The notes under the pieces are model-generated. The model was not told where the DNA came from and did no database searches. It saw nothing but the letters and a program-made list of their open reading frames with translations. 64,000 nt of DNA, taken from the NCBI RefSeq assembly GCF_900107675.1, contig NZ_FNRI01000005.1, positions 124,001-188,000 on the forward strand, written 5' to 3'. Both the position numbers and the translations under genes were made by a program. Of the stretch, positions 53,724 to 61,766 are shown in pieces (position 1 is the first letter of the stretch; every line of letters begins with the position of its first letter). This DNA comes from Alistipes timonensis JC136. Its GTDB lineage: Bacteria; Bacteroidota; Bacteroidia; Bacteroidales; Rikenellaceae.

Positions 53724-54217
53724 TTAGACGGCAATATCTATCCGGTCGCTCCACTTGGTCGAGGGACATTTCGAAAGCATCTCGCGATGCAGCCGGGTGT
53801 TATTCTGCCCGGTCAATTCCGCACCCAGCACCACGAGGCGGCTGTCGAGGTTCAGCGGTCCGTTGACCTCGTCCACCGCGGCCTGCAAACGCCGCAGCTG
53901 CCGGATGGAGTGAGTGACGATGCCCCATATCAACCGTTCGTTCTCGCCGGTAATCCGAATCGGAGCATAGTCCTTGTTGCCGGGCATCAGCCAGATCTCC
54001 CCGTCGTCGTGCACCTCGACGTATTTCATGGTGAAACCTTCGGAGGTGACGCATACGGCAAGATCGCCCCACCGGGGTTCGAGCATCCGGTCCACGATCA
54101 CCGAGTCGCTGTCCTCGATGTCGTCGTCGATCAGGGAGATGCCCCGCACTTTCCCGAAGAAGGTGCTGACCGGGTTGGGAATCAGCTCTTCGGTCAGGTC
54201 GACGAACCCCTCGACGG
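53724..54217 (-). pseudogene. UmuD/S24-peptidase-like domain, C-terminal half of a split gene
   Basis: Reading leftward from the breakpoint: VEGFVDLTEELIPNPVSTFF, GKVRGISLIDDDIEDSDSVI, MLEPRWGDLAVC, EGFTMKYVEV. The GISL stretch keeps Ser at the nucleophile position and FTMKY keeps the Lys, so this domain looks catalytically competent, unlike the UmuD-like domain at 45890. It has no start codon of its own: the reading begins at the inversion breakpoint and would continue in frame from the 45890-46429 gene if the segment were flipped. The C-terminal extension (IRQLRRLQAAVDEVNGPLN) is longer than in UmuD. Confidence 0.7.
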
Positions 54218-56346
54218 GCCTATCCCAATGCCTGTCTGCTCTATCCCGGCAAGGAGGACTTCACGCCGGAGAACCGCCTGCGGATCTTCAGCGACATCAA
54301 GGACAACAACTGGGACTGCATCATCCTTACGCACGAACAGTTCGGCAAAATACCCCAGTCGGCCGAGGTGCAGCGGCAGATTCTCCGGCAGGAGATGGAC
54401 GACATAGATGAAAATCTGGCGTCCTACGAAAAGCAGGGCGGACATGTGGACGGCTGGTTTCTGCGCGGTCTGGAGAAGCGCAAAGAGAATCTGGATGCCA
54501 AGCTTCACGAGTTGCAGGAGACAATCGACGCACAAAAAGACGATACGGTAGATTTTCAGCAGATGGGAATAGACCATCTGTTCGTCGATGAGTCGCACAA
54601 CTTCAAGAATCTGATGTTCAACACCCGCCACAGCCGCGTGTCGGGGCTGGGAAATACCGACGGCAGTAAAAAAGCCACGAACCTGCTGTACGCTATCCGC
54701 ACCATTCAGCAGCGCACGGGGCGTGATCTCGGCGCGACATTCCTTTCGGGAACGACCATTGCCAACTCCCTGACGGAACTATATCTGCTGTTCAAGTATC
54801 TGCGTCCCAAAGAGCTGGAGCGGCAGGACATTCCCTGCTTCGATGCGTGGGCCGCGGTATTCGCGCAGAAAACATCGGAGTTCGAGTTTTCGGTGACCAA
54901 CGAAGTGATCTCCAAAGAGCGTTTCCGCTATTTCATCAAGGTTCCGGAATTGGCCATGTTCTACAACGAGATTACCGACTACCGCACGGCCGCAGACGTG
55001 GGAATCGACCGTCCCGAGCTGGACGAGGAGTTATGCCAGATACCTATGACCGACGATCAGCAGGCATTTTTGGACAAGCTGGTGCTCTTCGCCAAGACGG
55101 GAGATCCCGAACATATCGGACGCGCCGACCTGAGCGACGGGGAGATCAAAGCCCTGATGCTGTTGGTGACGATGTACTCCAACAAGCTCTCGCTCGACAT
55201 GCGGCTGATAAGTCCCGCGATGCGGATTCGCCGGGCAACAAGGCCAGCCGCAGTGCCGCCAACATCGCTGAATACTACCGGCAATACGGAGATCAGAAAG
55301 GCACGCAGATGGTCTTTTGCGATCTCTCGACCTATAAGCCCGGCATCTGGAACGTCTATTCGGAGATCAAACGCAAACTGGTCGAAGACCACGGTATTCC
55401 GGCGCAGGAGATCCGCTTCGTACAGGAGGCCGCGAGCGACAAGGTGCGGCAGGCGATGTTCGACGCCATGAACGAAGGGAAAATCCGGGTGCTCTTCGGC
55501 TCGACGCAGAAACTCGGAACGGGAGTCAATGCCCAGCAACGGATCGTTGCCATGCACCACCTCGACATTCCGTGGCGGCCGATGGATCTGGAACAGCGAA
55601 ACGGCCGCGGCGCACGGAAAGGCAACATAGTCGCCAAGGAGTATGCCGGCAATAAAGTCAAAGCCTATGTCTATGCCGTTCTGCGCACGCTCGATGCCTA
55701 TAAGTTGAATCTGCTGCACAACAAGCAGCAGTTCATCGACCAGCTCAAGCGCAACCGGTTAGGTGCGCGGCGGTTGGACGAGGGGGGGGCATCAGCGAGG
55801 ATTCGGGGATGAACTTCGCGGAGTGGATGGCCGTGGTGTCGGGAAATACCGATCTGCTGCAAAAAGCCAAGCTCGAAGGCAGGATCGCGGCGCTGGAGAG
55901 CGAGCAGACGATCTTCATGCGTACCCGACATGAGGCGCAGAGCCAACTGCATCGTTACACGGCGGAGATCGGACGACGGGATGCGATGCTCGAACGTCTG
56001 AAACGCGACTGGGATATGGCCCAAAGAGGAGGAATTGAAGCGGCTCAAGGCCGAGGCAGAGTCGCTGACCCGGAAGATTCAGCTCGACATCGCACAGAAG
56101 CAGCAGGAGATGCAGGCGAAAACAGCAGATAACCGCAATGAGCCGAAGATCGAAAATGCGGAGATTGTGGACGAGGCCGCCAGACCGTCGAAGGCAGAGC
56201 CGCTTTCTGCGGCATCCGGGAGCCAAGAAGAACCGCCGGAAGAACGGGAGCACGTCGTGTCTCTGCCCGAATCGAACTTTATTCGCAATCATATTCTTCT
56301 CGTGCGGCCCGCGACGAACGTGAAGGCCAAAGGGCCGAAGTTATAA
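54218..56346 (+). pseudogene. SNF2-type helicase, C-terminal part (split by inversion, at least three frameshifts)
   Basis: Begins abruptly with YPNACLLYPGKEDFTPENR, the sequence expected after helicase motif I. It continues IDHLFVDESHNFKNLMF (DEAH-like motif II), GATFLSGTTIANSLTELYLL, MVFCDLSTYKPGIWNVYS, VLFGSTQKLGTGVNAQQ and LEQRNGRGARKGN (motif VI). Frameshifts occur near 55220, at the eight-G run 55782-55789 (nine G would restore DEGGGISEDSGMNFAEW), and near 56025. The tail is a coiled coil (ERLKRDWDM to QQEMQAKT). Its N-terminal half is at 46429-47807, minus strand. Confidence 0.85.
55782..55789. repeat. Eight-base G tract in the SNF2 pseudogene
   Basis: Eight consecutive G; one more restores the reading frame across the conserved DEGG-to-MNFAEW region. 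Confidence 0.65.
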
Positions 56347-56351
56347 AAAAG

Positions 56352-56383
56352 CGAGGCTGTCTAAAATTTGTTAGGCAGCCTCG
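56352..56383 (+). terminator. Terminator-like hairpin after the SNF2 gene
   Basis: CGAGGCTG and CAGCCTCG pair around a 16-base AT-rich loop, six bases after the stop. No strong T-tail follows, but GAGGCTGTC-type stems are common as element terminators in this group. Confidence 0.5.
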
Positions 56384-56440
56384 TTGAATTTGAATGGTTA
56401 TTCCCGATCAATCGTAATTGCCATATCCGGCACCGCTTGT

Positions 56441-56734
56441 TCAGAAGATACGCTTACTCTCCTGCATGTCTTTCAGATTAATGAAATCCAGTACATTATA
56501 ATATTGCTTGCCATCCTGATCCTCGACGGGACAGAGTTTCCCGCGACGTTTGTATTTCTCGACGAAATCCGGATCGAGCCGGATGAGCTGGCAGACTTCC
56601 TCCTGCGTCATCGAAAGAGAAATACGACGCTCCCGGCAGACATGCTGCAATACGAGGAGCATGTTCGAGGCTTTCATGTGGCTGCGAACGAGCAGAGCGA
56701 ATTTGCTTCGCTCGATAAGAATCATCTTTTTCAT
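56441..56734 (-). CDS. Helix-turn-helix excisionase-like protein
   Basis: 97 residues. MTQEEVCQLIRLDPDFVEKY, then KRRGKLCPVEDQDGKQYYNV looks like a MerR/excisionase-type winged helix as found in two tandem genes of Bacteroidales elements. The start overlaps the stop of the next upstream gene (ATGA), so they form an operon. Likely role: control of element excision or of the element genes, inferred from family and position near the element's right end. Confidence 0.7.
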   Translation of the reverse strand: MKKMILIERSKFALLVRSHMKASNMLLVLQHVCRERRISLSMTQEEVCQLIRLDPDFVEKYKRRGKLCPVEDQDGKQYYNVLDFINLKDMQESKRIF

Positions 56735-57030
56735 GACTTCTCTACTTTATTAGTTGATGTGGTGTGGGGTTCATTCCGGAGGGCTTCGAGAACGCGCGAT
56801 CTGCTGTAATAGATTTTGCCGCCGTGCTTGACATAAGGGATCGTGCCGTCGCTCCGACGACGGGAGAGAGTACGGTCGGACATCCGGGTAAGCATGCGGA
56901 CTGCCGGAGTGTCGATCAGGTCATCGGGTAAAGGTCGAGAATGGTTCTGGATAAGTAGTTCGAGACGATTGAACCGCCGCAATACCAGACGTAACAAACG
57001 CAGAGTCGGATTACCTTTCAATGGCTTCAT
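56731..57030 (-). CDS. Helix-turn-helix (MerR/excisionase-type) DNA-binding protein
   Basis: 99 residues from the ATG at 57030 (MKPLKGNPTLRLLRLVL); an in-frame ATG 14 codons earlier is possible. The DNA-binding part is LTRMSDRTLSRRRSDGTIPYV followed by HGGKIYYSRSRVLEAL, the helix-turn-helix plus wing of HTH_17-type proteins. It is four-base-coupled to the HTH gene downstream. Together they mark the right end of the decayed element. Confidence 0.75.
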   Translation of the reverse strand: MKPLKGNPTLRLLRLVLRRFNRLELLIQNHSRPLPDDLIDTPAVRMLTRMSDRTLSRRRSDGTIPYVKHGGKIYYSRSRVLEALRNEPHTTSTNKVEKS

Positions 57031-57129
57031 TAGCAATAATCGTTGGTTAGACGATGCAATGATAGGAAACATCCCGATAGCAATAATTTAGTTAAAACAG
57101 GCAACTAAATAATCGATTCGCTCATAGCA

Positions 57130-57159
57130 CAAAAAAGCATATCCAACTCGGATATGCTT
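57130..57159 (-). terminator. Intrinsic terminator (minus strand)
   Basis: AAGCATATCC and GGATATGCTT form a 10-bp stem with a five-base loop; on the minus strand a T-run follows. It would stop any minus-strand transcript entering the element from GH130. Confidence 0.75.
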
Positions 57160-57304
57160 AAATAGTACTTAATGCTTTTCCATTCGTTAATTTGCTTATG
57201 TATAATATTTAACTATATTTATCGTGAGTTCTCGGATTTATTGTATAAGGGGGCAACAGAATGTAAGACTTCCGTCACCAATTCGTAACCCTTCCTCTTT
57301 TCGA

Positions 57305-57336
57305 TAAAAATACCGTTCTGATTTACAGAACGGTAT
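57305..57336 (-). terminator. Intrinsic terminator of the GH130 gene
   Basis: An 11-bp perfect stem (ATACCGTTCTG and complement) with a five-base loop, followed by ATTTTTA on the minus strand, about 60 bases beyond the GH130 stop. Confidence 0.85.
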
Positions 57337-57395
57337 CTCAAAAACAGTCAGCCGAAAATTCGGACCGTTCCTTTTTTTCAGGACGGCGGGAAACG

Positions 57396-58583
57396 TCACT
57401 CCGGACGTCCGGGAACGGGGTCCCCGGGCGTCGTGACAGCCGGATCGTAAACGGCGACCCCGACACGCGAGTCGGCACAACCGTAATAGAGGTACCACCG
57501 GGATTTGAAATAGACCAGCCCCTCGATGAAGACCGTCCCGTCCTTGTACTGGCCGCTCTTCTCAAAATCGTCCACCGGACGGAAGAACGGCACGTCGAGG
57601 CGTCCGATCACCTTTCCGGGCTCCTGCGCGTCGAAGAGGATTTGTCCGGCGGAGTAGGTGCGTGCGGGATAGCGTTTGTCCCGCCCCTCGCCGAGCCGGT
57701 TCTGGCCGTTGTAAAGCAGCAGAATACCCTTGTCGGTCAGCAGCGCCGGAGGACCGCACTCGGTCAGGGCGCTGTCGAAATAACCCTCACGCGGATAGAC
57801 CACTCCCTTCAGATTCCCGTTTGCATCCAGCTCGGGGGTCCAGTCGATCAGGTTGTCCGATGTAGCAATGTTGACCATCCGTTCGCCCCAGTACATCATA
57901 TACTTCCCGTTCACGCGCGTGATGACCAGCCGGTCGCCGTCGAGCTTCGTCACAATCGACCCCGACTTGCTCTTCAGGTCGCGGAAACGTCCGTCGTAAG
58001 CCTTGGCGAATGCCGGTCCGTGCTTCGTCCAAGTCACCAGGTCGCGCGACGTGGCCACGCTGAGCCGCGGGATGCGACGGTTCCACGAGGTGTAAAGCAT
58101 CACATAGGTTCCGTCCCCGGTGACGGCCACGCGGGGATCTTCACAACCGCCCGGCCAGTCGCACTCCTTCATCCCGTCCTCGGCCGGAAAGAGCACCGGA
58201 GCGTGCCCGAGGCGCATCGTCACGCCATCCACACTCCGGGCCAGCCCGATACGCGACGTACGTTTGCCGATACCGGTCGCCGAATTGTCCTCGGCGCGGA
58301 AGAGCACGCAAATCTCCCCGTCCCTGACGGTTGCGGCAGGATTGAACGTGTCGCTCTCCATCCATCCGACCAAATCCTTACGCATCGGACAGAAGAACCG
58401 GACCTGCGAATCGGGCAGGATGACAGGATTGGCACCCGCAGGCCGGACAAACCCGCCCAGCGCCCATTCCGGCAGCCGGTTCTCCGTCATCCCGGGCTCC
58501 GCGGCCGAAGCACGGTCCGCACCGCCGCAAACGAGGACGGAGAGCCCGGAAGCCGCCAGCAGCATTCTGAATAATTGTTTCAT
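57396..58583 (-). CDS. GH130 family glycosidase/phosphorylase, exported
   Basis: 395 residues with an N-terminal export signal (either lipobox-like VLVC at Cys19 or cleavage after ASAA). Five-bladed propeller with GH130 motifs: TFNPAATVRDGEICVLFRAE, DWPGGCEDPR (145-151, containing the catalytic Asp), TSWNRRIPRLSVATSRDLVTW and the GPPALLTDKGILLLYNGQN strand. Members are beta-mannoside phosphorylases or beta-1,2-mannosidases; the export signal argues for hydrolysis. It stands alone between the element and the RluB gene. Confidence 0.87.
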   Translation of the reverse strand: MKQLFRMLLAASGLSVLVCGGADRASAAEPGMTENRLPEWALGGFVRPAGANPVILPDSQVRFFCPMRKDLVGWMESDTFNPAATVRDGEICVLFRAEDNSATGIGKRTSRIGLARSVDGVTMRLGHAPVLFPAEDGMKECDWPGGCEDPRVAVTGDGTYVMLYTSWNRRIPRLSVATSRDLVTWTKHGPAFAKAYDGRFRDLKSKSGSIVTKLDGDRLVITRVNGKYMMYWGERMVNIATSDNLIDWTPELDANGNLKGVVYPREGYFDSALTECGPPALLTDKGILLLYNGQNRLGEGRDKRYPARTYSAGQILFDAQEPGKVIGRLDVPFFRPVDDFEKSGQYKDGTVFIEGLVYFKSRWYLYYGCADSRVGVAVYDPAVTTPGDPVPGRPE

Positions 58584-58756
58584 GGAATCTGGTTTTAAGT
58601 TTGGTTTCCCCGGGTCGGTTTTCCTGCGCCCACGCGCTTTTCCCCGAGGTATTCGCCGGTTTTTTCGTGACCGGCAAATTCGTTACAAGATACGAAAAAA
58701 CGAAGGAAAATAAAAACAGTTTTCGCAGCAATTTCTCACACATCGATCCAAAACAG
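58584..58756. other. Intergenic region upstream of GH130
   Basis: A TATCTTGT at about 58690 (minus strand) partly resembles a -7 box; no good -33 box. Nothing else was recognised. Confidence 0.25.
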
Positions 58757-58789
58757 ACAGGGTTGTAACTTTTTAAGCTACAACCCTGT
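58752..58789 (-). terminator. Intrinsic terminator of the pseudouridine synthase gene
   Basis: ACAGGGTTGTA and TACAACCCTGT form an 11-bp stem with an AT-rich loop; TTTT follows after a few bases on the minus strand. Confidence 0.75.
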
Positions 58790-58837
58790 TCGAATACGGT
58801 ACAATGTGCGGTGCAGATGCGCCGCGGTCATCGGAAA

Positions 58838-60187
58838 CTATTCATACTGGCCGGATTTCAGCCGTTCGACCTCCTCGCGGGCCAGGAACCGCCAGGCTCC
58901 GCGTTTGAGGTTCTTCTTCGTCAGGCCCGCGTAGTAAACACGGTCGAGTTTAGTCACGGTGTAACCCAGGAACTCGAAAATGCGCCGCACGATGCGGTTG
59001 CGACCCGAGTGAATCTCGATGCCCACCTCCTGCTTGTTCTCTTTGACATAGGAAATCTCGTCGGCGAAAATCTCGCCGTCCTCGAGCGTGATGCCCTCGG
59101 CGATACGATCCATGTCGGCGCGCGTCAGGGGCTTGTCGAGCGTCACCTGATAAATCTTCTTCTTCTGGTACGAAGGGTGTGTGAGCTGCTTCGTGAGGTC
59201 GCCGTCGTTGGTGAACAGCAGCAGTCCGAGGCTGTTCTTGTCCAGACGCCCCACAGGGTAGATACGCTCCGTGCAGGCTCCCTGCACCAGTTCCATCACC
59301 GTCTTTCCGGCGTGCGGATCGTCCAGCGAGGTGACATAACCCTTGGGCTTGTTCAGCACCAGGTAGACCTTCTTCTCGCCCTGAACGCGGCTGTCGTTGA
59401 ACTTCACCTCGTCGGTGGGCATCACCTTGGTTCCCAGCACCGTCACGACCTGTCCGTTGACCGATACGAGTCCCGCCGTGATGAAATCGTCGGCCTCACG
59501 GCGCGAACAGATGCCCGACTGGGCGAGGAAACGGTTCAGGCGGATTTCGCCCGTTTGCTTCGCCGGATCGTATTTCGGATACGAAGCCGGTTTGTCGTCC
59601 TGCTTGCGGAATCCGCCGGGCTTATAAGGTTTGTCGCTGAATTTACGGTCGGAAAATTTCTTGTCGCCGAATTTCTTATCCCCGAACTTCTTGGGGCCGA
59701 ATTTTTTCTCGCCATAAGCGGGTTTGTCGCCGTAACGCGGCTTCTCGCCGAACGGACGGCGCGGACGGTCACCCTCCTCGCGGCGGGGACGGTCATTGTC
59801 GTCAAAGCTGCGGCGCGGACGGTCGCTGTTGTCGTAACGGGGCTTGTCGCCGAACGTGCGGGGTTTGTCACCGAATGTACGATGGGGTTTGTCGCCGTCG
59901 AATGCGCGGCGGGGACGATCGCTGTCATCGAAACTGCGGCGGGGACGATCGCCCTCTTCACGGCGGGAACGTTCGAAAATAGGACGGTTGTCGGCCGTGA
60001 AATGAGGGTTGTACGAAGCCCGGCGTTCGGGCTGGTGGTCATGGGACGGCTGCTCCGAATCGGCAGCATCTCGCTGCAAACGCGGGCGACGCTCGACACG
60101 CTCCGCCGTAGCAACTACGGTGCGCTTGCGCTTGTCGCGTCCGAAGCGTTCGAGCACCGGGGTCGAGTCGTTTTTGGGATCTTTCAT
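58838..60187 (-). CDS. rluB: RluB/RsuA-family pseudouridine synthase with long low-complexity N-terminus
   Basis: 449 residues. The C-terminal half is a normal large-subunit rRNA pseudouridine synthase: S4 RNA-binding domain (IRLNRFLAQSGICSRREADD), LNKPKGYVTSLDD, the catalytic GRLDKNSLGLLLFTNDGD with the active-site Asp, and SGRNRIVRRIFEFLGY. The N-terminal 215 residues are disordered and highly charged, built from repeats such as DRPRRSFDDND, GDKPRYG and KKFGDKKF. Similar extensions occur in Bacteroidetes homologues and probably bind RNA. It is driven by the promoter at 60220-60249. Confidence 0.92.
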   Translation of the reverse strand: MKDPKNDSTPVLERFGRDKRKRTVVATAERVERRPRLQRDAADSEQPSHDHQPERRASYNPHFTADNRPIFERSRREEGDRPRRSFDDSDRPRRAFDGDKPHRTFGDKPRTFGDKPRYDNSDRPRRSFDDNDRPRREEGDRPRRPFGEKPRYGDKPAYGEKKFGPKKFGDKKFGDKKFSDRKFSDKPYKPGGFRKQDDKPASYPKYDPAKQTGEIRLNRFLAQSGICSRREADDFITAGLVSVNGQVVTVLGTKVMPTDEVKFNDSRVQGEKKVYLVLNKPKGYVTSLDDPHAGKTVMELVQGACTERIYPVGRLDKNSLGLLLFTNDGDLTKQLTHPSYQKKKIYQVTLDKPLTRADMDRIAEGITLEDGEIFADEISYVKENKQEVGIEIHSGRNRIVRRIFEFLGYTVTKLDRVYYAGLTKKNLKRGAWRFLAREEVERLKSGQYE

Positions 60188-60219
60188 CGTTTCTGTTCTA
60201 CTAAATAAAGTGTCGGGGG

Positions 60220-60249
60220 CAAAGATAGTGCAAGTTTCGGGGATAACAA
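60220..60249 (-). promoter_or_regulatory. Promoter of the pseudouridine synthase gene
   Basis: On the minus strand, TTG, 19 bases, TATCTTTG (perfect TAnnTTTG), about 33 bases before the ATG. Confidence 0.75.
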
Positions 60250-60312
60250 CACATTACGTGCCCGAATTAAAGATAAAAGCGAAGCCGGACTGCAAATTTG
60301 CCACTTTTACCT

Positions 60313-60320
60313 TATCTTTG
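60313..60320 (+). promoter_or_regulatory. -7 box of the MATE gene promoter
   Basis: TATCTTTG lies 8 bases before the ATG at 60329, identical to the -7 box of the divergent gene. No consensus -33 sequence is present about 20 bases upstream, so the promoter is only partly supported. The untranslated leader would be very short. Confidence 0.45.
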
Positions 60321-60328
60321 CATCCGTT

Positions 60329-61654
60329 ATGACCATGAACCGCGAAATACTGCGCATCGCGCTCCCCAATATCGTTTCGAACATCACCGTACCCCTCATG
60401 GGCATCGTTTCGACGGCCATCGCCGGCCATTGGGGCGCCGATTCCGCGGCCACGATCGGCGCGCTGGCCATCGGGGTGTCGATCTTCAACTTCATCTACT
60501 GGAACTGCTCGTTCGTCCGCATGGGCACCAGCGGCCTCACGGCACAGGCTTTCGGCGCCGGCAACTTCCGCGAATGTACCAACATGCTGGTCCGCGCACT
60601 GTCGGTGTCGGCCGTGATGGGCGTGCTGATGATTCTGCTGCAATACCCTCTGGGTGAACTGGCGCTGTGGGCCATGAACGGCAGCCAGATGACCCGCGAT
60701 TATTTCTATGCCCGCATCTGGGCCGTACCGGCGGGCATCATCCTCTTCGGCTTCAACGGCTGGTTTACGGGGATGCAGAACGCCATCTTCCCGATGCTGA
60801 CGGCTATCACGGTCAACGTCGTGCACATTCTTTGCAGTTTGTGGTTCGCATTCGGGATGGACATGGGCATCGTGGGCATCGCCTATGCATCGGTGATCGC
60901 CCAATGGACGGGCGTGGGGCTCTCAGCGCTGCTGCTCATGGCCAAATACCGGCCGCTGCTCACCGCCGTCGACTGGTCCGAAGTGCTGGACTTCAAACCC
61001 CTGAAGACTTTCTTCATCATCAACCGCGACATCATCCTCCGCACGTTCTGCATCGTGGCCGTCTATACGTTCTTCACCGGAGCCTCGGCCCGGATGGGCG
61101 ATCCCGCACTGCTGGCCGTGAACACCCTGCTGCTGCAACTGTTCACGCTCTTTTCCTACATGAACGACGGCTTCGCCTACGCCGCCGAAGCACTCACGGG
61201 CCGGTTCATCGGCGCCCGCGACGGCATGTCGCTGCGCGACTGCCTGCGAAAGTGCATCTTCTGGGGAACGATGGTGTCGGTGGTCTTCGTGGGCATCTAC
61301 CTCGTCTGGTGGCGCGACCTGGTGGGCGTGTTCATCGACTCCTCGGCCCCCAACGCCGGGCTGATCGAAGAGCTGGCAGGGCGTTACATCGTCTGGATCA
61401 TCCTCATCCCCATCGCTTCGGCCATGCCCTTCATCATGGACGGCATCATGGTCGGAGCCACCGAGACGCGCGTCATGCGCGACTCGATGTTCTGGTCCAC
61501 GGCGGCCTATTTCGCCATCTACTACGCCTGCTACCCGCTGATCGGCAACAATGCCCTCTGGCTGGCCTTCACGCTCTACATGTTCCTGCGCGGAGTGATC
61601 CAGTACTTCATGACCCGCCGTCTGAAGAGCATCCTCGAAAAGGTCGCCGCCTGA
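60329..61654 (+). CDS. MATE family multidrug/cation antiporter
   Basis: 441 residues (an ATG two codons downstream is an alternative start). Twelve hydrophobic helices are visible. The N-terminal REILRIALPNIVSNITVPLM, GALAIGVSIFNFIYWNCSFV, GTSGLTAQAFGAGN and the second-half FTGASARMGDPALLAVNTLL are typical of the DinF-like branch of MATE transporters. It should export drugs or metabolites in exchange for Na+ or H+. It is convergent with uxaA; a hairpin lies between them. Confidence 0.9.
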   Translation: MTMNREILRIALPNIVSNITVPLMGIVSTAIAGHWGADSAATIGALAIGVSIFNFIYWNCSFVRMGTSGLTAQAFGAGNFRECTNMLVRALSVSAVMGVLMILLQYPLGELALWAMNGSQMTRDYFYARIWAVPAGIILFGFNGWFTGMQNAIFPMLTAITVNVVHILCSLWFAFGMDMGIVGIAYASVIAQWTGVGLSALLLMAKYRPLLTAVDWSEVLDFKPLKTFFIINRDIILRTFCIVAVYTFFTGASARMGDPALLAVNTLLLQLFTLFSYMNDGFAYAAEALTGRFIGARDGMSLRDCLRKCIFWGTMVSVVFVGIYLVWWRDLVGVFIDSSAPNAGLIEELAGRYIVWIILIPIASAMPFIMDGIMVGATETRVMRDSMFWSTAAYFAIYYACYPLIGNNALWLAFTLYMFLRGVIQYFMTRRLKSILEKVAA

Positions 61655-61697
61655 ATGGTCCGGAAATCCCCGCAGCAATCGACACAGTATAAACCGA

Positions 61698-61727
61698 CTC
61701 TGCCGGAGCCCAAAGGCCCCGGCAGAG
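61698..61727. terminator. Bidirectional terminator-like hairpin between MATE and uxaA genes
   Basis: CTCTGCCGG and CCGGCAGAG pair with a GC-rich inner stem; it sits between two convergent genes. T-tails are weak on both strands. Confidence 0.6.
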
Positions 61728-61766
61728 CAGAATCATCATCAGTATCGCCGAACGTGCATGGCGCCG

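Larger units (their letters stand above)
57073..57395. other. AT-rich boundary region at the right end of the element
   Basis: Holds the two terminators listed separately and no gene. The AT-rich stretch at about 57090-57230 resembles promoter DNA for the HTH genes, but no exact -33/-7 pair was identified. An attachment site is plausible here but not demonstrated. Confidence 0.4.

Noticed and set aside
46400..54240. Programmed promoter or shufflon-type inversion with inverted repeats
   Set aside because: The inversion is real or an assembly artefact, but I found no inverted repeats at its ends and it disrupts genes rather than switching a promoter.
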